Shown here: piece by piece, positions 53,322 to 61,316 of the stretch
How positions within the stretch are numbered: position 1 is the first letter of the stretch
Layout: every line of letters begins with the position of its first letter
Assembly: GCA_965222005.1 (NCBI GenBank)
Contig: OZ244935.1
Coordinates: 5,208,001 to 5,272,000 of the forward strand
DNA length: 64,000 nucleotides
Origin: CBDCTM01 sp965222005
GTDB taxonomy: Bacteria; Bacteroidota; Bacteroidia; Chitinophagales; Saprospiraceae
Direction of reading: 5' to 3'
Notes under the pieces: generated by a model
The model's database searches: none
What the model was told of the DNA's origin: nothing
Seen by the model: only the letters and a program-made list of their open reading frames with translations
Made by a program: the position numbers and the translations under genes

Positions 53322-53828
53322 ATGACAACTAGCACTCCTGATCGAACTGATGCACAAACCAATCAGCTCCTACAAATGTTCCGCTCAAAATGGAAGATGC
53401 GCTATTTTTATTTCAAACGCCTGCCATCTGTTTGGTGGTGGGGCATTCGTATAAAGAGTTGCACACCTGAAATCACCGAAGTAAGTATTCCCTACAATTG
53501 GCGTACGCAAAATCCTTTCCGCTCCATTTACTTTGCTGCCTTGCTGGGAGCTGCCGAGCTGTCAACAGGTTTGATGGCGCTTCTGGCGATTAGCGGGCGG
53601 GGAGCTATTTCAATGCTGGTGACCAATATCGAAGCTGATTTTGTAAAGAAAGCTGATGATATTGTCACTTTTCGCTGCGATCAAGGAGCTGCTATTCAGG
53701 AAATTGTGAAGCGAGCTATCGAAAGCGGGGAAGGGCAAACAGCTGTGGTGAGGTCGGTTGGTCGCCTGCCTGATGGCACCGAAGTGGCCAGGGTGCGGGT
53801 GAGCTGGTCGTTTAAAAAGAAGCGATAG
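53322..53828 (+). CDS. DUF4442 (PaaI-like hotdog) protein
   Basis: 168 residues without a signal peptide. The pattern MRYFYFKRLPSVWWWGIRIK, TEVSIPYNWRTQNPFRSIYF, AALLGAAELSTGLMALLAIS, SMLVTNIEADFVKKADDIVT and AVVRSVGRLPDGTEVARVRV SW is that of DUF4442, a hotdog-fold family related to acyl-CoA thioesterases. The NPFRSIYFAA segment corresponds to the thioesterase active-site loop. It is cytoplasmic; the substrate is unknown. It stands alone on the plus strand and converges with the SulP gene. Confidence 0.85.
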   Translation: MTTSTPDRTDAQTNQLLQMFRSKWKMRYFYFKRLPSVWWWGIRIKSCTPEITEVSIPYNWRTQNPFRSIYFAALLGAAELSTGLMALLAISGRGAISMLVTNIEADFVKKADDIVTFRCDQGAAIQEIVKRAIESGEGQTAVVRSVGRLPDGTEVARVRVSWSFKKKR

Positions 53829-53850
53829 GACTTTAGGCTTCTGCCCTTGC

Positions 53851-55596
53851 CTACAATTTTTCTTCATCCGGTACATTGGTTTGGAGTGCATCCGGAGTCC
53901 AACCCTTATTATTTTGTTCGATGCTTTGGTGATAATACTGCAAGGCGTTGTGGACGTACATAAATTGCGTTTTGCTACCCATCATATCCATGATTCCCGA
54001 TTTGAAAAGCAAATCTCTTACCGGGCCGATAGCTCCTGAGATGTAAAAGTCTATTCCTTTAGAATCCACATATTTAACAACCTCTTTGAGGGTGGAGATA
54101 CCGCTGGAGTCAATGTCGTGGATGCTCGCTGCATCGAGTACCAGCAATTTAAGCGCATTGCCTTTTTGTTGGACTAGTTGCTGAATCCTCTGTTTAAAGT
54201 AGTCAGAATTGCCAAAATACAGCTGGGCGTCGAAACGCATGATTAGCACTTCGCTATTTTGTACAGCATCCGGAAAACGTTCTACATTGCGATAATAGGT
54301 GGAGCCGGGCAATTGGCCCAAAATAGCAATATGTGGTTTTGAATTTCGATACAGGATCAACGACAGGGATAAAATAATTCCGGTAAGCACACCTTCCTGT
54401 ACTCCTACCATCAGGGTAATGATAAAGGTGACTATCATGGAGATAAAATCGCGCCGGTCGAGGTTCCAAAGCTTAGCAGCTTTATTCCAGTCGATCAGCC
54501 CGATCACTGCCGAAATGATGATTCCGCCTAAAACAGCCTGAGGCAAAAATTCAAACAGGGGAGTCAAAAATAGCAGCACTAAAGCGACCAGAAGTGCGGA
54601 TAATATCGATGACATACCGCTGCGTGCGCCAGCCTCATCATTGATGGCCGAACGGGTGAAGCTGCCTGTGGTAGGATAGGATTGAAAAAAAGAACCTGCT
54701 ACTTTCGTGATGCCCAGCGCAATGAGCTCCTGGTTGGCGCTTACCTGATAGGTATTGTGACGGCCTTCCAGGGTTTTGGCAATGGCCAGCGATTCAATGA
54801 AACTGATCAGGCAGATGGTCAAAGCAAGGGGCAGCAGCATTCCCATGTCCTGCATATTGATGTTGGGGATAATAAAAGCAGGCAAGCCTTTTGGCACTTT
54901 CCCCACGATCGCCACGCCCTGCTCATGCCACTGAAAGCCCCAAACCAGCAATGTACCGGCTACCACCACCACCAAAGCTGATGGAAACGACTTTTTGACC
55001 TTTTTCATAATCAACATAAACACAATCGTTCCAATACCCAGCATCATACTCAGCCCATGACTTTGATCCACATTTTGAACAAGAGAAGTTACAATTTGCT
55101 GTATTTGGCTGCTCCGGGCTATTTCTATGCCCAGGATATGCTTAAGTTGGCTAAAGCAAATGATGAAGGCTGCAGCGGAGGTAAACCCAGCTATTACGGG
55201 ATGTGACAGGAAGCGGTTTAAAAAGCCTAACTTGAGTAGCCCCAGCACTATTTGTATAGCCCCTGTGAGCAAAGCTACCGAAATGGCCAGGCCGATATAG
55301 CGCTCAGTGCCCGGCTCGGCCATTTCACTCAGGCCAGCCAGCACGAGCAACGACACCAATGCTACCGGCCCAACGGACAGTTGGCGAGAGCTGCCAAATA
55401 GCGCATACAATACTAAGGGCACGATGCTGGCGTACAGGCCATAAATCGGCGGCAAGCCTGCCAGCAGCGCATAGGCCATTGCCTGAGGTACCAACACAAT
55501 GGTAACGGTAAGACTGGCTAATAAATCATACCGAAAATCCGTAGTGCGGTAAGAAGAAAGCCATTCGAAGGCCGGTATCAATCGGCTCAATTTCAT
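53851..55596 (-). CDS. SulP-family anion transporter with STAS domain
   Basis: 581 residues. The membrane part (about 1-430) has the SulP features YDLLASLTVTIVLVPQAMAYA, LPPIYGLYASIVPLVLYALFG, GSSRQLSVGPVALVSLLVLA, and FFQSYPTTGSFTRSAINDEA. The C-terminal STAS domain holds LIMRFDAQLYFGNSDYFKQR and LLVLDAASIHDIDSSGISTL, the latter with the Asp-Ser-Ser-Gly loop. It transports sulfate, bicarbonate or another anion in symport with H+ or Na+. Size is normal. The next gene upstream on the same strand is 71 bases away; co-transcription is possible. Confidence 0.93.
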   Translation of the reverse strand: MKLSRLIPAFEWLSSYRTTDFRYDLLASLTVTIVLVPQAMAYALLAGLPPIYGLYASIVPLVLYALFGSSRQLSVGPVALVSLLVLAGLSEMAEPGTERYIGLAISVALLTGAIQIVLGLLKLGFLNRFLSHPVIAGFTSAAAFIICFSQLKHILGIEIARSSQIQQIVTSLVQNVDQSHGLSMMLGIGTIVFMLIMKKVKKSFPSALVVVVAGTLLVWGFQWHEQGVAIVGKVPKGLPAFIIPNINMQDMGMLLPLALTICLISFIESLAIAKTLEGRHNTYQVSANQELIALGITKVAGSFFQSYPTTGSFTRSAINDEAGARSGMSSILSALLVALVLLFLTPLFEFLPQAVLGGIIISAVIGLIDWNKAAKLWNLDRRDFISMIVTFIITLMVGVQEGVLTGIILSLSLILYRNSKPHIAILGQLPGSTYYRNVERFPDAVQNSEVLIMRFDAQLYFGNSDYFKQRIQQLVQQKGNALKLLVLDAASIHDIDSSGISTLKEVVKYVDSKGIDFYISGAIGPVRDLLFKSGIMDMMGSKTQFMYVHNALQYYHQSIEQNNKGWTPDALQTNVPDEEKL

Positions 55597-55667
55597 ACAA
55601 CTTCAGTTTTACTCAGCCTTGAAGGCTGCAACTTTTTGGTATTGGAAATACGCAGGATGCTATTAAA

Positions 55668-56042
55668 CTAGCAATTTGCATGATCCGGATGCGTAAACCT
55701 ATCACTCTCCTCTTCCCCCTCTCTTGGGTGCATACAGCGAAAATCTTTTTCTATTAAAATTCGGACTGTATCCGTATCATTGATCTTTTGCTCTGCTTTA
55801 ATGCTGATTTGATCAGTACCCGACCATTGAGCCAGCTGGCTGGAAGGGATAAGCACTGACAATGTACTCCCATCAAAGCCGGCAGAGCAGCTATCGGAGG
55901 AGGTGGGCCGCAATTCGTACGTCAGGCTTTTGAAACTGCTAAAGCGCAGACGGGCCGATACCCCCTCCCCTTGCTCAATTTGTTGGACTTCCGCTTGAGT
56001 GAGACGCAATCGGATGCTATCATCTAAAATCCTCAGCTTCAT
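55668..56042 (-). CDS. Small conserved protein (DUF7009-like)
   Basis: 124 residues, mainly beta: MKLRILDDSIRLRLTQAEVQ, VSARLRFSSFKSLTYELRPT, STLSVLIPSSQLAQWSGTDQ, ISIKAEQ, then VRILIEKDFRCMHPREGEEE with an SDRFTHPD end. The sequence LIEKDFxCxxPR plus an acidic tail with xPxP is the mark of a small family known in Bacteroidota and Proteobacteria (DUF7009 from memory). There is no signal peptide. Function is unknown. It is divergent from an orphan promoter at 56066-56096. Confidence 0.6.
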   Translation of the reverse strand: MKLRILDDSIRLRLTQAEVQQIEQGEGVSARLRFSSFKSLTYELRPTSSDSCSAGFDGSTLSVLIPSSQLAQWSGTDQISIKAEQKINDTDTVRILIEKDFRCMHPREGEEESDRFTHPDHANC

Positions 56043-56065
56043 GTTTTATACATTTTTTGTATTTT

Positions 56066-56096
56066 TTTGTAAATTTATAAAAAAAAAGTATATTTG
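56066..56096 (+). promoter_or_regulatory. Strong promoter with no gene behind it
   Basis: TTTG (56066-56069), a 19-nt spacer and TATATTTG (56089-56096), all matching the consensus. The next 220 bases (to the convergent DUF983 gene) contain only tiny ORFs (8 and 20 codons) and a GC-rich hairpin at 56254-56276. A small RNA is possible. Confidence 0.65.
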
Positions 56097-56319
56097 CACT
56101 GTTGTCCTATTTTGCGCAAAATTAAATGCAGATCATTTGGTGTGCTGGATGATTGATTGGCCAAAAGCCAGTCGGTCAAGGTGGGCGGGCCGTATTTATA
56201 TAATAAATTAATTCCCACCCAATATTATCTGGGTAACTAATTTTGGGCCGGCCGGGCTGCTTTTGCAAGCTTGCCCTTCCCGATGTGGATCTATTCCTGC
56301 CTTTCCAATCAGTTAGCTT

Positions 56320-56718
56320 TTACTTGCTCACAGCTTTTGACTTTGCTGCATCATATTTCACATTGATATTAATCCATATCGCACGGGATATTCGAAACAA
56401 GGCTACAAAAAACAGTGCGGATACCAAAAGTAAAATCGCAAAGGCGCTGTTTACACTTAGCCCCATCCCCCATATCAGTCCTCCTGCCAGCCCTACCGAC
56501 AAAAATCCCCAGATAATATAGCTGACAAACATGGCTCCCCAGTAGAAGCCTGGCTCGGGCATGTAATTGAGATCACATTGTGGGCAACGCAGGAACATTT
56601 CAAAAGGCTTTTGAAAGCTCCAGGTACTCGTCTCGAACATGCTCCCTTCGTGACATTTCGGGCATTTCAAATTAAAAACACTGTAAGCTTTGGATCCCTT
56701 TCTAAACATATTGAACAT
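56320..56718 (-). CDS. DUF983 membrane protein with zinc ribbon
   Basis: 132 residues from ATG 56718 (MFNMFRKGSKAYSVFNLKCP), or ATG 56709 three codons on. A zinc-ribbon is formed by CPKCHEG and CPQCDLNY. Two membrane helices follow (GFYWGAMFVSYIIWGFLSVG; LSVNSAFAILLLVSALFFVA). This is the DUF983 layout. The family is often beside respiratory or membrane-biogenesis genes; here the neighbours give no clue. It is in the inner membrane with the ribbon probably cytoplasmic. Confidence 0.85.
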   Translation of the reverse strand: MFNMFRKGSKAYSVFNLKCPKCHEGSMFETSTWSFQKPFEMFLRCPQCDLNYMPEPGFYWGAMFVSYIIWGFLSVGLAGGLIWGMGLSVNSAFAILLLVSALFFVALFRISRAIWININVKYDAAKSKAVSK

Positions 56719-56845
56719 CTTCTTTCTGTAAGCAAAGATAGTACAAAATGCAACGCTGCCAGGTAACAAAAGTTACCACTAATCTACCCCAATGCTGGAA
56801 TCTAAGGCCGGATAGCTAACTACAGAGTAGTAATGAAAATAGTTG

Positions 56846-56935
56846 CTGGATGTAAAAGTTGGACTCTATCAAAACTGCGCTTTTCCAAGTATTGTGCATA
56901 CACACAAAGCTTGACGACTTGAAGTTTACATCCAG
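56846..56935. repeat. 90-bp element with 11-bp inverted ends
   Basis: CTGGATGTAAA (56846) and its complement (56925) bracket 68 bases that include TTGTGCATACACA, a string also found at 6706. It lies at the 3' end of the TIR-pYEATS gene, directly abutting the stop codon. It could terminate that gene or be a palindromic repeat. Confidence 0.4.
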
Positions 56936-57751
56936 TCAAGCTTCTCTATACATTGGATTGCGGCGGATGAAATCATTAAGGAGCCTCGGGCCACTTTCAC
57001 TCATATTAATGAATCGGGAAAGGCGAATTATTTTTGGATGCCCTGCTGGTTGAGATTTTAGTTTTACATGAGCTTGTACAATTGAAAATCCATTGGCTAA
57101 TTCCTTCAGTTCAAATAGCTTCTCCGGGGGGCCTCCCGCCTGACGATCATAGCCGGCAGGGTAACCAGGAAGCTGGTATTGGACGGACTCGACGCGCTTA
57201 AGGGCTGATATATGACCATACAAAATTATATGAATCCGGTAAGGCATCAGCCCCAAAGGTGTCTGTTTGTCAACACGCCAACAACTATGTACAAGATGGA
57301 GGTGTGCCGCCGTTACAGGCATATCAGCCGCAACAGCATCCAGATTGCCATGCATCGGAAGCGCACCTATTCTTGAATGAATTGTAGTTATCAAACGCTT
57401 CAACTCGTTCTCGTTGTTGGAATTTACCCAGTCAACAAGCGATAGAGTTTGAACATGACCAAATAGCTTTGGAGGCTTTATATCTTCAATCGTAACAGGA
57501 AGATAAATATCTCTACAAAAAGCATTGGCTGCTTCGCCTTGTACCCAAAAGGACGAATTTGATTTCGAGGACCATAATACAATTACGCAACGAGCTGTAC
57601 TTAATGCTCGTTGAATATCTTCATTCCACTCAGAACCCGGCTCAATATTACGATCCCAAAATACCTTCCACCCTTCATCGTGCAGCTCTTTGGCAAGTTT
57701 CCCCGCTATCTTTTTGTCTTTTCTGGAATAACTAATAAATATCTCAGCCAT
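56936..57751 (-). CDS. TIR domain fused to a pYEATS domain
   Basis: 271 residues. Residues 1-125 are a TIR domain: MAEIFISYSRKDKKIAGKLA, WKVFWDRNIEPGSEW, ALSTARCVIVLWSSKSNSSF and WVQGEAANAF, where Glu73 (WVQGE) is the usual NADase residue. Residues about 145-255 match prokaryotic YEATS (pYEATS): HLVHSCWRVDKQTPLG, YRIHIILYGHISALKRVESV, YQLPGYPAGYD, KLFELKELANGFSIVQAHVK. In bacterial conflict systems pYEATS is paired with TIR, SEFIR, caspase and other effectors and is thought to sense a modified or foreign ligand. This would be a one-gene sensor-effector that cleaves NAD+ when triggered. No partner gene is adjacent. Confidence 0.85.
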   Translation of the reverse strand: MAEIFISYSRKDKKIAGKLAKELHDEGWKVFWDRNIEPGSEWNEDIQRALSTARCVIVLWSSKSNSSFWVQGEAANAFCRDIYLPVTIEDIKPPKLFGHVQTLSLVDWVNSNNENELKRLITTIHSRIGALPMHGNLDAVAADMPVTAAHLHLVHSCWRVDKQTPLGLMPYRIHIILYGHISALKRVESVQYQLPGYPAGYDRQAGGPPEKLFELKELANGFSIVQAHVKLKSQPAGHPKIIRLSRFINMSESGPRLLNDFIRRNPMYREA

Positions 57752-57953
57752 CGGTTCGGATGATTATTAGAGTTTATTCGGAGGTCGTCTTTTAAGTCGA
57801 GAATAGTCCCCATGCTTCGTTGAAAAGCCATAACTCCCTGGTGCCATCCCATCCGCTTTGCGGTTCCCTCACCTGCGGTCGGTCATGTTTTTCGCCTTGC
57901 CTAAAGAAAAAATAACCTCATCATTTTGCGTACTTTATTAATTGCCAACTCCC

Positions 57954-59477
57954 TTATCTGGCCAAAACCACCTTTTCAGTCAGCAAACCGCTTGCTGTTT
58001 CGACCACCAAAAAATACATTCCGGCTGTCAAATCATTTACATTCAGTTCGGCTGTATTGGCTCCGGCAGAAAAGGCCCTGCGTCCAAAATGCTTCACCAA
58101 CTGACCTGCCAGATTGTACATCTTCAGCTCAGCTTCGAAGCTTTCACCAACCTGCATTTGTACATGTAATTGCTCTCCACTGCGCAGCGGATTGGGCATC
58201 ACCGCCCAGCCGCTAATCTGCTCGACGGTGGGTACGCTCACCAAGCCGGCGCCAGTGCCAAATGCGAAGCGAGGTGAGTAAGTCCGGCAACTATGCAGTT
58301 CTTTAAAGGGCCGAACTCGCCAATAATACCGTTTGTCAGGTTTCAAATCTGTAAGAATCAAAAATGTTTGGTCGTACACCACATACTGCTGTGGGTTGAA
58401 GTTGAATGTAAAAGATTCATCGATTTGAACAATATATGCCTCAGCTCCTGACGGTCCTGACCATTCCAGACGAACGTAATTATAAAATTGACTTACAGAA
58501 TCGTTTAATGGCGACACTACTTCCAGTTCACCAGTCATCCCAGTAGTATCTGGCATGTAGGGTACTTGTAAAAAGGTTCTTTCAGGTGAAAGTAGATCAA
58601 GCTTTATCAGCTCTAGCTGCTGGTTGCTGTATTCCAATGGGTTACAAATATTATTATAGCCCGGCCCCATAATATTATTGAACATTGGCACTACTGGTAC
58701 TCCAGCCGGATCAAGCACTTGTTGGTTCAATTGGCAGGGAACTGGAGGAAGAAGCAGATAAAGAAAATTATAATCTGGTGGGGTATCACAAATTTTATCT
58801 GCAGCCTCTAAACAATTGCTGCCATCCATTAGCTCTGTTTCTGTAAATCCGGAAGGAGCAGTTGGCTGAACCGGATTGCCATGCAAAGAAGGAAGATAAG
58901 GTTCCTCCTCCCAGCCTTGATGGGTATGTAGCAGACTGCAAAAATGCCCAAAAGCATGTGGCACTACTCCGGGATTGCTAAGCCAATTGGCTACCGCCAG
59001 TAAAAAGTCTTCATCTGAGTCAGCTGGCCCGTTATATAAAGCCAAAGCATTTCCCACAATACTGTGGACGATAAAAATGTTGAGTGCATTTGGATACTTG
59101 TGGCTTTTGAGCCTACTATTAGCTTCCGTTGAAGTGTGATCGTCATGTATGACATCGTCAAAAATGTAATTGAATTTGCCAGACAAATAAAAGAAAATAT
59201 TCGCTTCATTTGTCAAACTATTCAACATGCACATCATGTCCAAAATTTCATTTTCATCAACTCTGTCAGCAGTATCTTCGGGATTAACCATATGAACTTG
59301 TACTGGAATAAATATTCTCGTACCAGAAATATCACCCAACTCGGTGCCGCTCGTTCGATTTCGCAACAAGCGCTCGGAAGCATCTCCAAAGCTGTCAAAT
59401 GTGCAATGAAATTGTTGACCTAAAAGCTGAAACCCCAATAGTAGATTAAGGAAAAGTAGGAGGAAAGTTCTGGACAT
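57954..59477 (-). CDS. Secreted M43-like metallopeptidase homologue with lost catalytic Glu, T9SS cargo
   Basis: 507 residues with signal peptide MSRTFLLLFLNLLLGFQLLG. The M43/pappalysin-type zinc region reads VVPHAFGHFCSLLH (His174, His178, His184), but the catalytic Glu of HExxH is Ala175; AADKICDTPPDY (the family's second metal/turn segment) is kept. A fibronectin-like domain follows (VRLEWSGPSGAEAYIVQIDE; LKPDKRYYWRVRPF). It ends in a T9SS sorting domain (WAVMPNPLRSGEQLHVQMQV to EKVVLAR), nearly identical at DNA level to that of the next gene. It is probably a binding or decoy protein without peptidase activity, exported to the surface. A tandem copy with an intact site lies 102 bases upstream. 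Confidence 0.8.
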   Translation of the reverse strand: MSRTFLLLFLNLLLGFQLLGQQFHCTFDSFGDASERLLRNRTSGTELGDISGTRIFIPVQVHMVNPEDTADRVDENEILDMMCMLNSLTNEANIFFYLSGKFNYIFDDVIHDDHTSTEANSRLKSHKYPNALNIFIVHSIVGNALALYNGPADSDEDFLLAVANWLSNPGVVPHAFGHFCSLLHTHQGWEEEPYLPSLHGNPVQPTAPSGFTETELMDGSNCLEAADKICDTPPDYNFLYLLLPPVPCQLNQQVLDPAGVPVVPMFNNIMGPGYNNICNPLEYSNQQLELIKLDLLSPERTFLQVPYMPDTTGMTGELEVVSPLNDSVSQFYNYVRLEWSGPSGAEAYIVQIDESFTFNFNPQQYVVYDQTFLILTDLKPDKRYYWRVRPFKELHSCRTYSPRFAFGTGAGLVSVPTVEQISGWAVMPNPLRSGEQLHVQMQVGESFEAELKMYNLAGQLVKHFGRRAFSAGANTAELNVNDLTAGMYFLVVETASGLLTEKVVLAR

Positions 59478-59517
59478 AATACTGAGAATTCGTCAAATAA
59501 TTGTTATAAACATACGA

Positions 59518-59558
59518 AAAAAACATCCGGATGTCAAGCATTCACCCGGATGTTTTTT
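59518..59558 (-). terminator. Terminator of the upstream M43-like gene
   Basis: A 13-bp perfect inverted repeat (AAAAAACATCCGG with CCGGATGTTTTTT), 15-nt loop, runs of A and T on both sides. It can work in both directions; it follows the stop at 59580 on the minus strand. Confidence 0.8.
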
Positions 59559-59579
59559 AGCAATTCGTAAACAGATGTT

Positions 59580-61139
59580 CTAGCGGGCCAAAACCACCTT
59601 TTCAGTGAGCAAACCGCTTGCTGTTTCGACCACCAAAAAATACATTCCGGCTGTCAAATCATTTACATTCAGTTCGGCTGTATTGGCTCCGGCAGAAAAG
59701 GCCCTGCGTCCAAAATGCTTCACCAACTGACCTGCCAGATTGTACATCTTCAGCTCAGCTTCGAAGCTTTCACCAACCTGCATTTGTACATGTAATTGCT
59801 CTCCACTGCGCAGCGGATTGGGCATCACTGCCCAGCCCTCGATCTGCCCAATGGTAGGAACACTCACCAGCTCAGTACCACTTACAAAAGAGGTGGCAGC
59901 ACCAAAGCCCCGGCATGTCCGATACTCATTGTAGGGCCGTACCCGCCAGTGATAGGCCCGACCCGGCTTGAGGTCATTCACCACCAGAGAGGTTTGATCA
60001 TGAACGATAAATTGTTGCATATTGAAGTTGAACGTAGGCAGCTCATCGAGTTGAACAATGTATGACTCAGCACCTGTAGGAGCATCCCACTTCAGCTCTA
60101 CAATATTGTAGCCGGCGGTCATTTCTCCATTGATTGGAGACGTCAAGGCAGCATCTTCTATGATCTGAGTTAAATTGGGTGTGTAATTGGGCCGAATATA
60201 GCTGCGATGTGAAGCAAAAAGATCCATTTCGATGGCTGTCTTTTGATCAGCTGTGAAAGTGTAATTGTCGCAGTCGTTAAAATAGCTCATGATATTCGCT
60301 TCTATTGGATCAACCACATCACCGTTGGGATCCATGGTATTACCGCTGTAATTGTTGCAGGTAGCATTTTGAGAAGCCGAAAAGGCAAAGAGGTAATCAG
60401 GCTTGGTATCGCAAACGCGATCAGCTGCTGTCATACAATTGGCACCGTTCTGAAATTCGTTTTTAATAATGCCTACATTACCGATCTCCGTCGGATCGCT
60501 AGGTGCATTAGGCCCTACCGGGTTGCCATGCTCTGAAGGATCATAGGGATGCCCCTCCCAACCATAAAAGGGATGGGCGAGGCTGAAAAAATGACCTATC
60601 TCATGCGGAATGACCGACTCCCCCCGCAGGTATGCCTTGTTGGCCACAATGTAATCGGCGCTGGAATTGGCAGGCGGTTGGTAGTACGCCAATGAGCCGC
60701 TGCTCCCTCCGGCACCTGCTACAAATATATTAATGGCATTGCTTACTTTGTTTAAGGTAATTTGAAAATGGCCGGCCGAGCTGGATGGATTTGAATAAAT
60801 GGCATCATTGTTCAAGTACCAAAATCCGTTGGAAAAGTAAAACTGAATATCCTGGTCGGCATATTCGGCATTCAGCAAACAGAGCATCTCAAGGGCTTCT
60901 ATTTCATTAACTCTGCCTGTGCCATCTGCTCTTGCCAGCAAATGTAGCTTGAGTGGAACATAGGTAACTGCTCCGCGTGGCCGGACAAAATCCTGCATGA
61001 TGACTCTATTTTGGGTTAATCGCTCTACGATAGAGGCTTGGTTGGAAGTACCGCAGATACCCAATTGCTGGGCTAACAGGGGATGAAACAACAGCAATGC
61101 TACAAAGGTTGTAACAGAGAATAATAATATTTTTTTCAT
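59580..61139 (-). CDS. Secreted M43-like metallopeptidase, T9SS cargo
   Basis: 519 residues with signal peptide MKKILLFSVTTFVALLLFHP to LLAQ. The zinc motif VIPHEIGHFFSLAH (His179, Glu180, His183, His189) is a complete HExxHxxxxxH, followed by AADRVCDTKPDY as in pappalysin/cytophagalysin-type M43 peptidases. A fibronectin-like domain lies at about 335-425 (IVELKWDAPTGAESYIVQLD; LKPGRAYHWRVRPY). A T9SS sorting domain ends the protein (WAVMPNPLRSGEQLHVQMQV; TAELNVNDLTAGMYFLVVET). It is exported through the T9SS and probably active. The -7 box TAACTTTG (61178-61185, minus) lies 38 bases upstream. Confidence 0.85.
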   Translation of the reverse strand: MKKILLFSVTTFVALLLFHPLLAQQLGICGTSNQASIVERLTQNRVIMQDFVRPRGAVTYVPLKLHLLARADGTGRVNEIEALEMLCLLNAEYADQDIQFYFSNGFWYLNNDAIYSNPSSSAGHFQITLNKVSNAINIFVAGAGGSSGSLAYYQPPANSSADYIVANKAYLRGESVIPHEIGHFFSLAHPFYGWEGHPYDPSEHGNPVGPNAPSDPTEIGNVGIIKNEFQNGANCMTAADRVCDTKPDYLFAFSASQNATCNNYSGNTMDPNGDVVDPIEANIMSYFNDCDNYTFTADQKTAIEMDLFASHRSYIRPNYTPNLTQIIEDAALTSPINGEMTAGYNIVELKWDAPTGAESYIVQLDELPTFNFNMQQFIVHDQTSLVVNDLKPGRAYHWRVRPYNEYRTCRGFGAATSFVSGTELVSVPTIGQIEGWAVMPNPLRSGEQLHVQMQVGESFEAELKMYNLAGQLVKHFGRRAFSAGANTAELNVNDLTAGMYFLVVETASGLLTEKVVLAR

Positions 61140-61177
61140 CGAGCACTAATTTTTTTGAATTACTAAAGAAGGATGTA

Positions 61178-61185
61178 CAAAGTTA
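61178..61185 (-). promoter_or_regulatory. -7 box (TAACTTTG) of the M43-like gene
   Basis: A perfect TAnnTTTG on the minus strand, 38 bases before the ATG. No clear TTTG lies at -33. Confidence 0.5.
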
Positions 61186-61274
61186 AGAAAAATTCAGCGA
61201 GCCAGAAGTCTGACTGGCGTCAAATCAACGCTACGCCCTTATTAATTCTACTTATATGAAACAGTAAAAATTGC

Positions 61275-61282
61275 TACATTTG
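61275..61282 (+). promoter_or_regulatory. mdh promoter -7 box (TACATTTG)
   Basis: A perfect TAnnTTTG lies 34 bases before the mdh ATG. The -33 region reads TTATATG instead of TTTG. Confidence 0.5.
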
Positions 61283-61316
61283 TGGTTAATCCATTAACTA
61301 AATAATCCATTCATCA

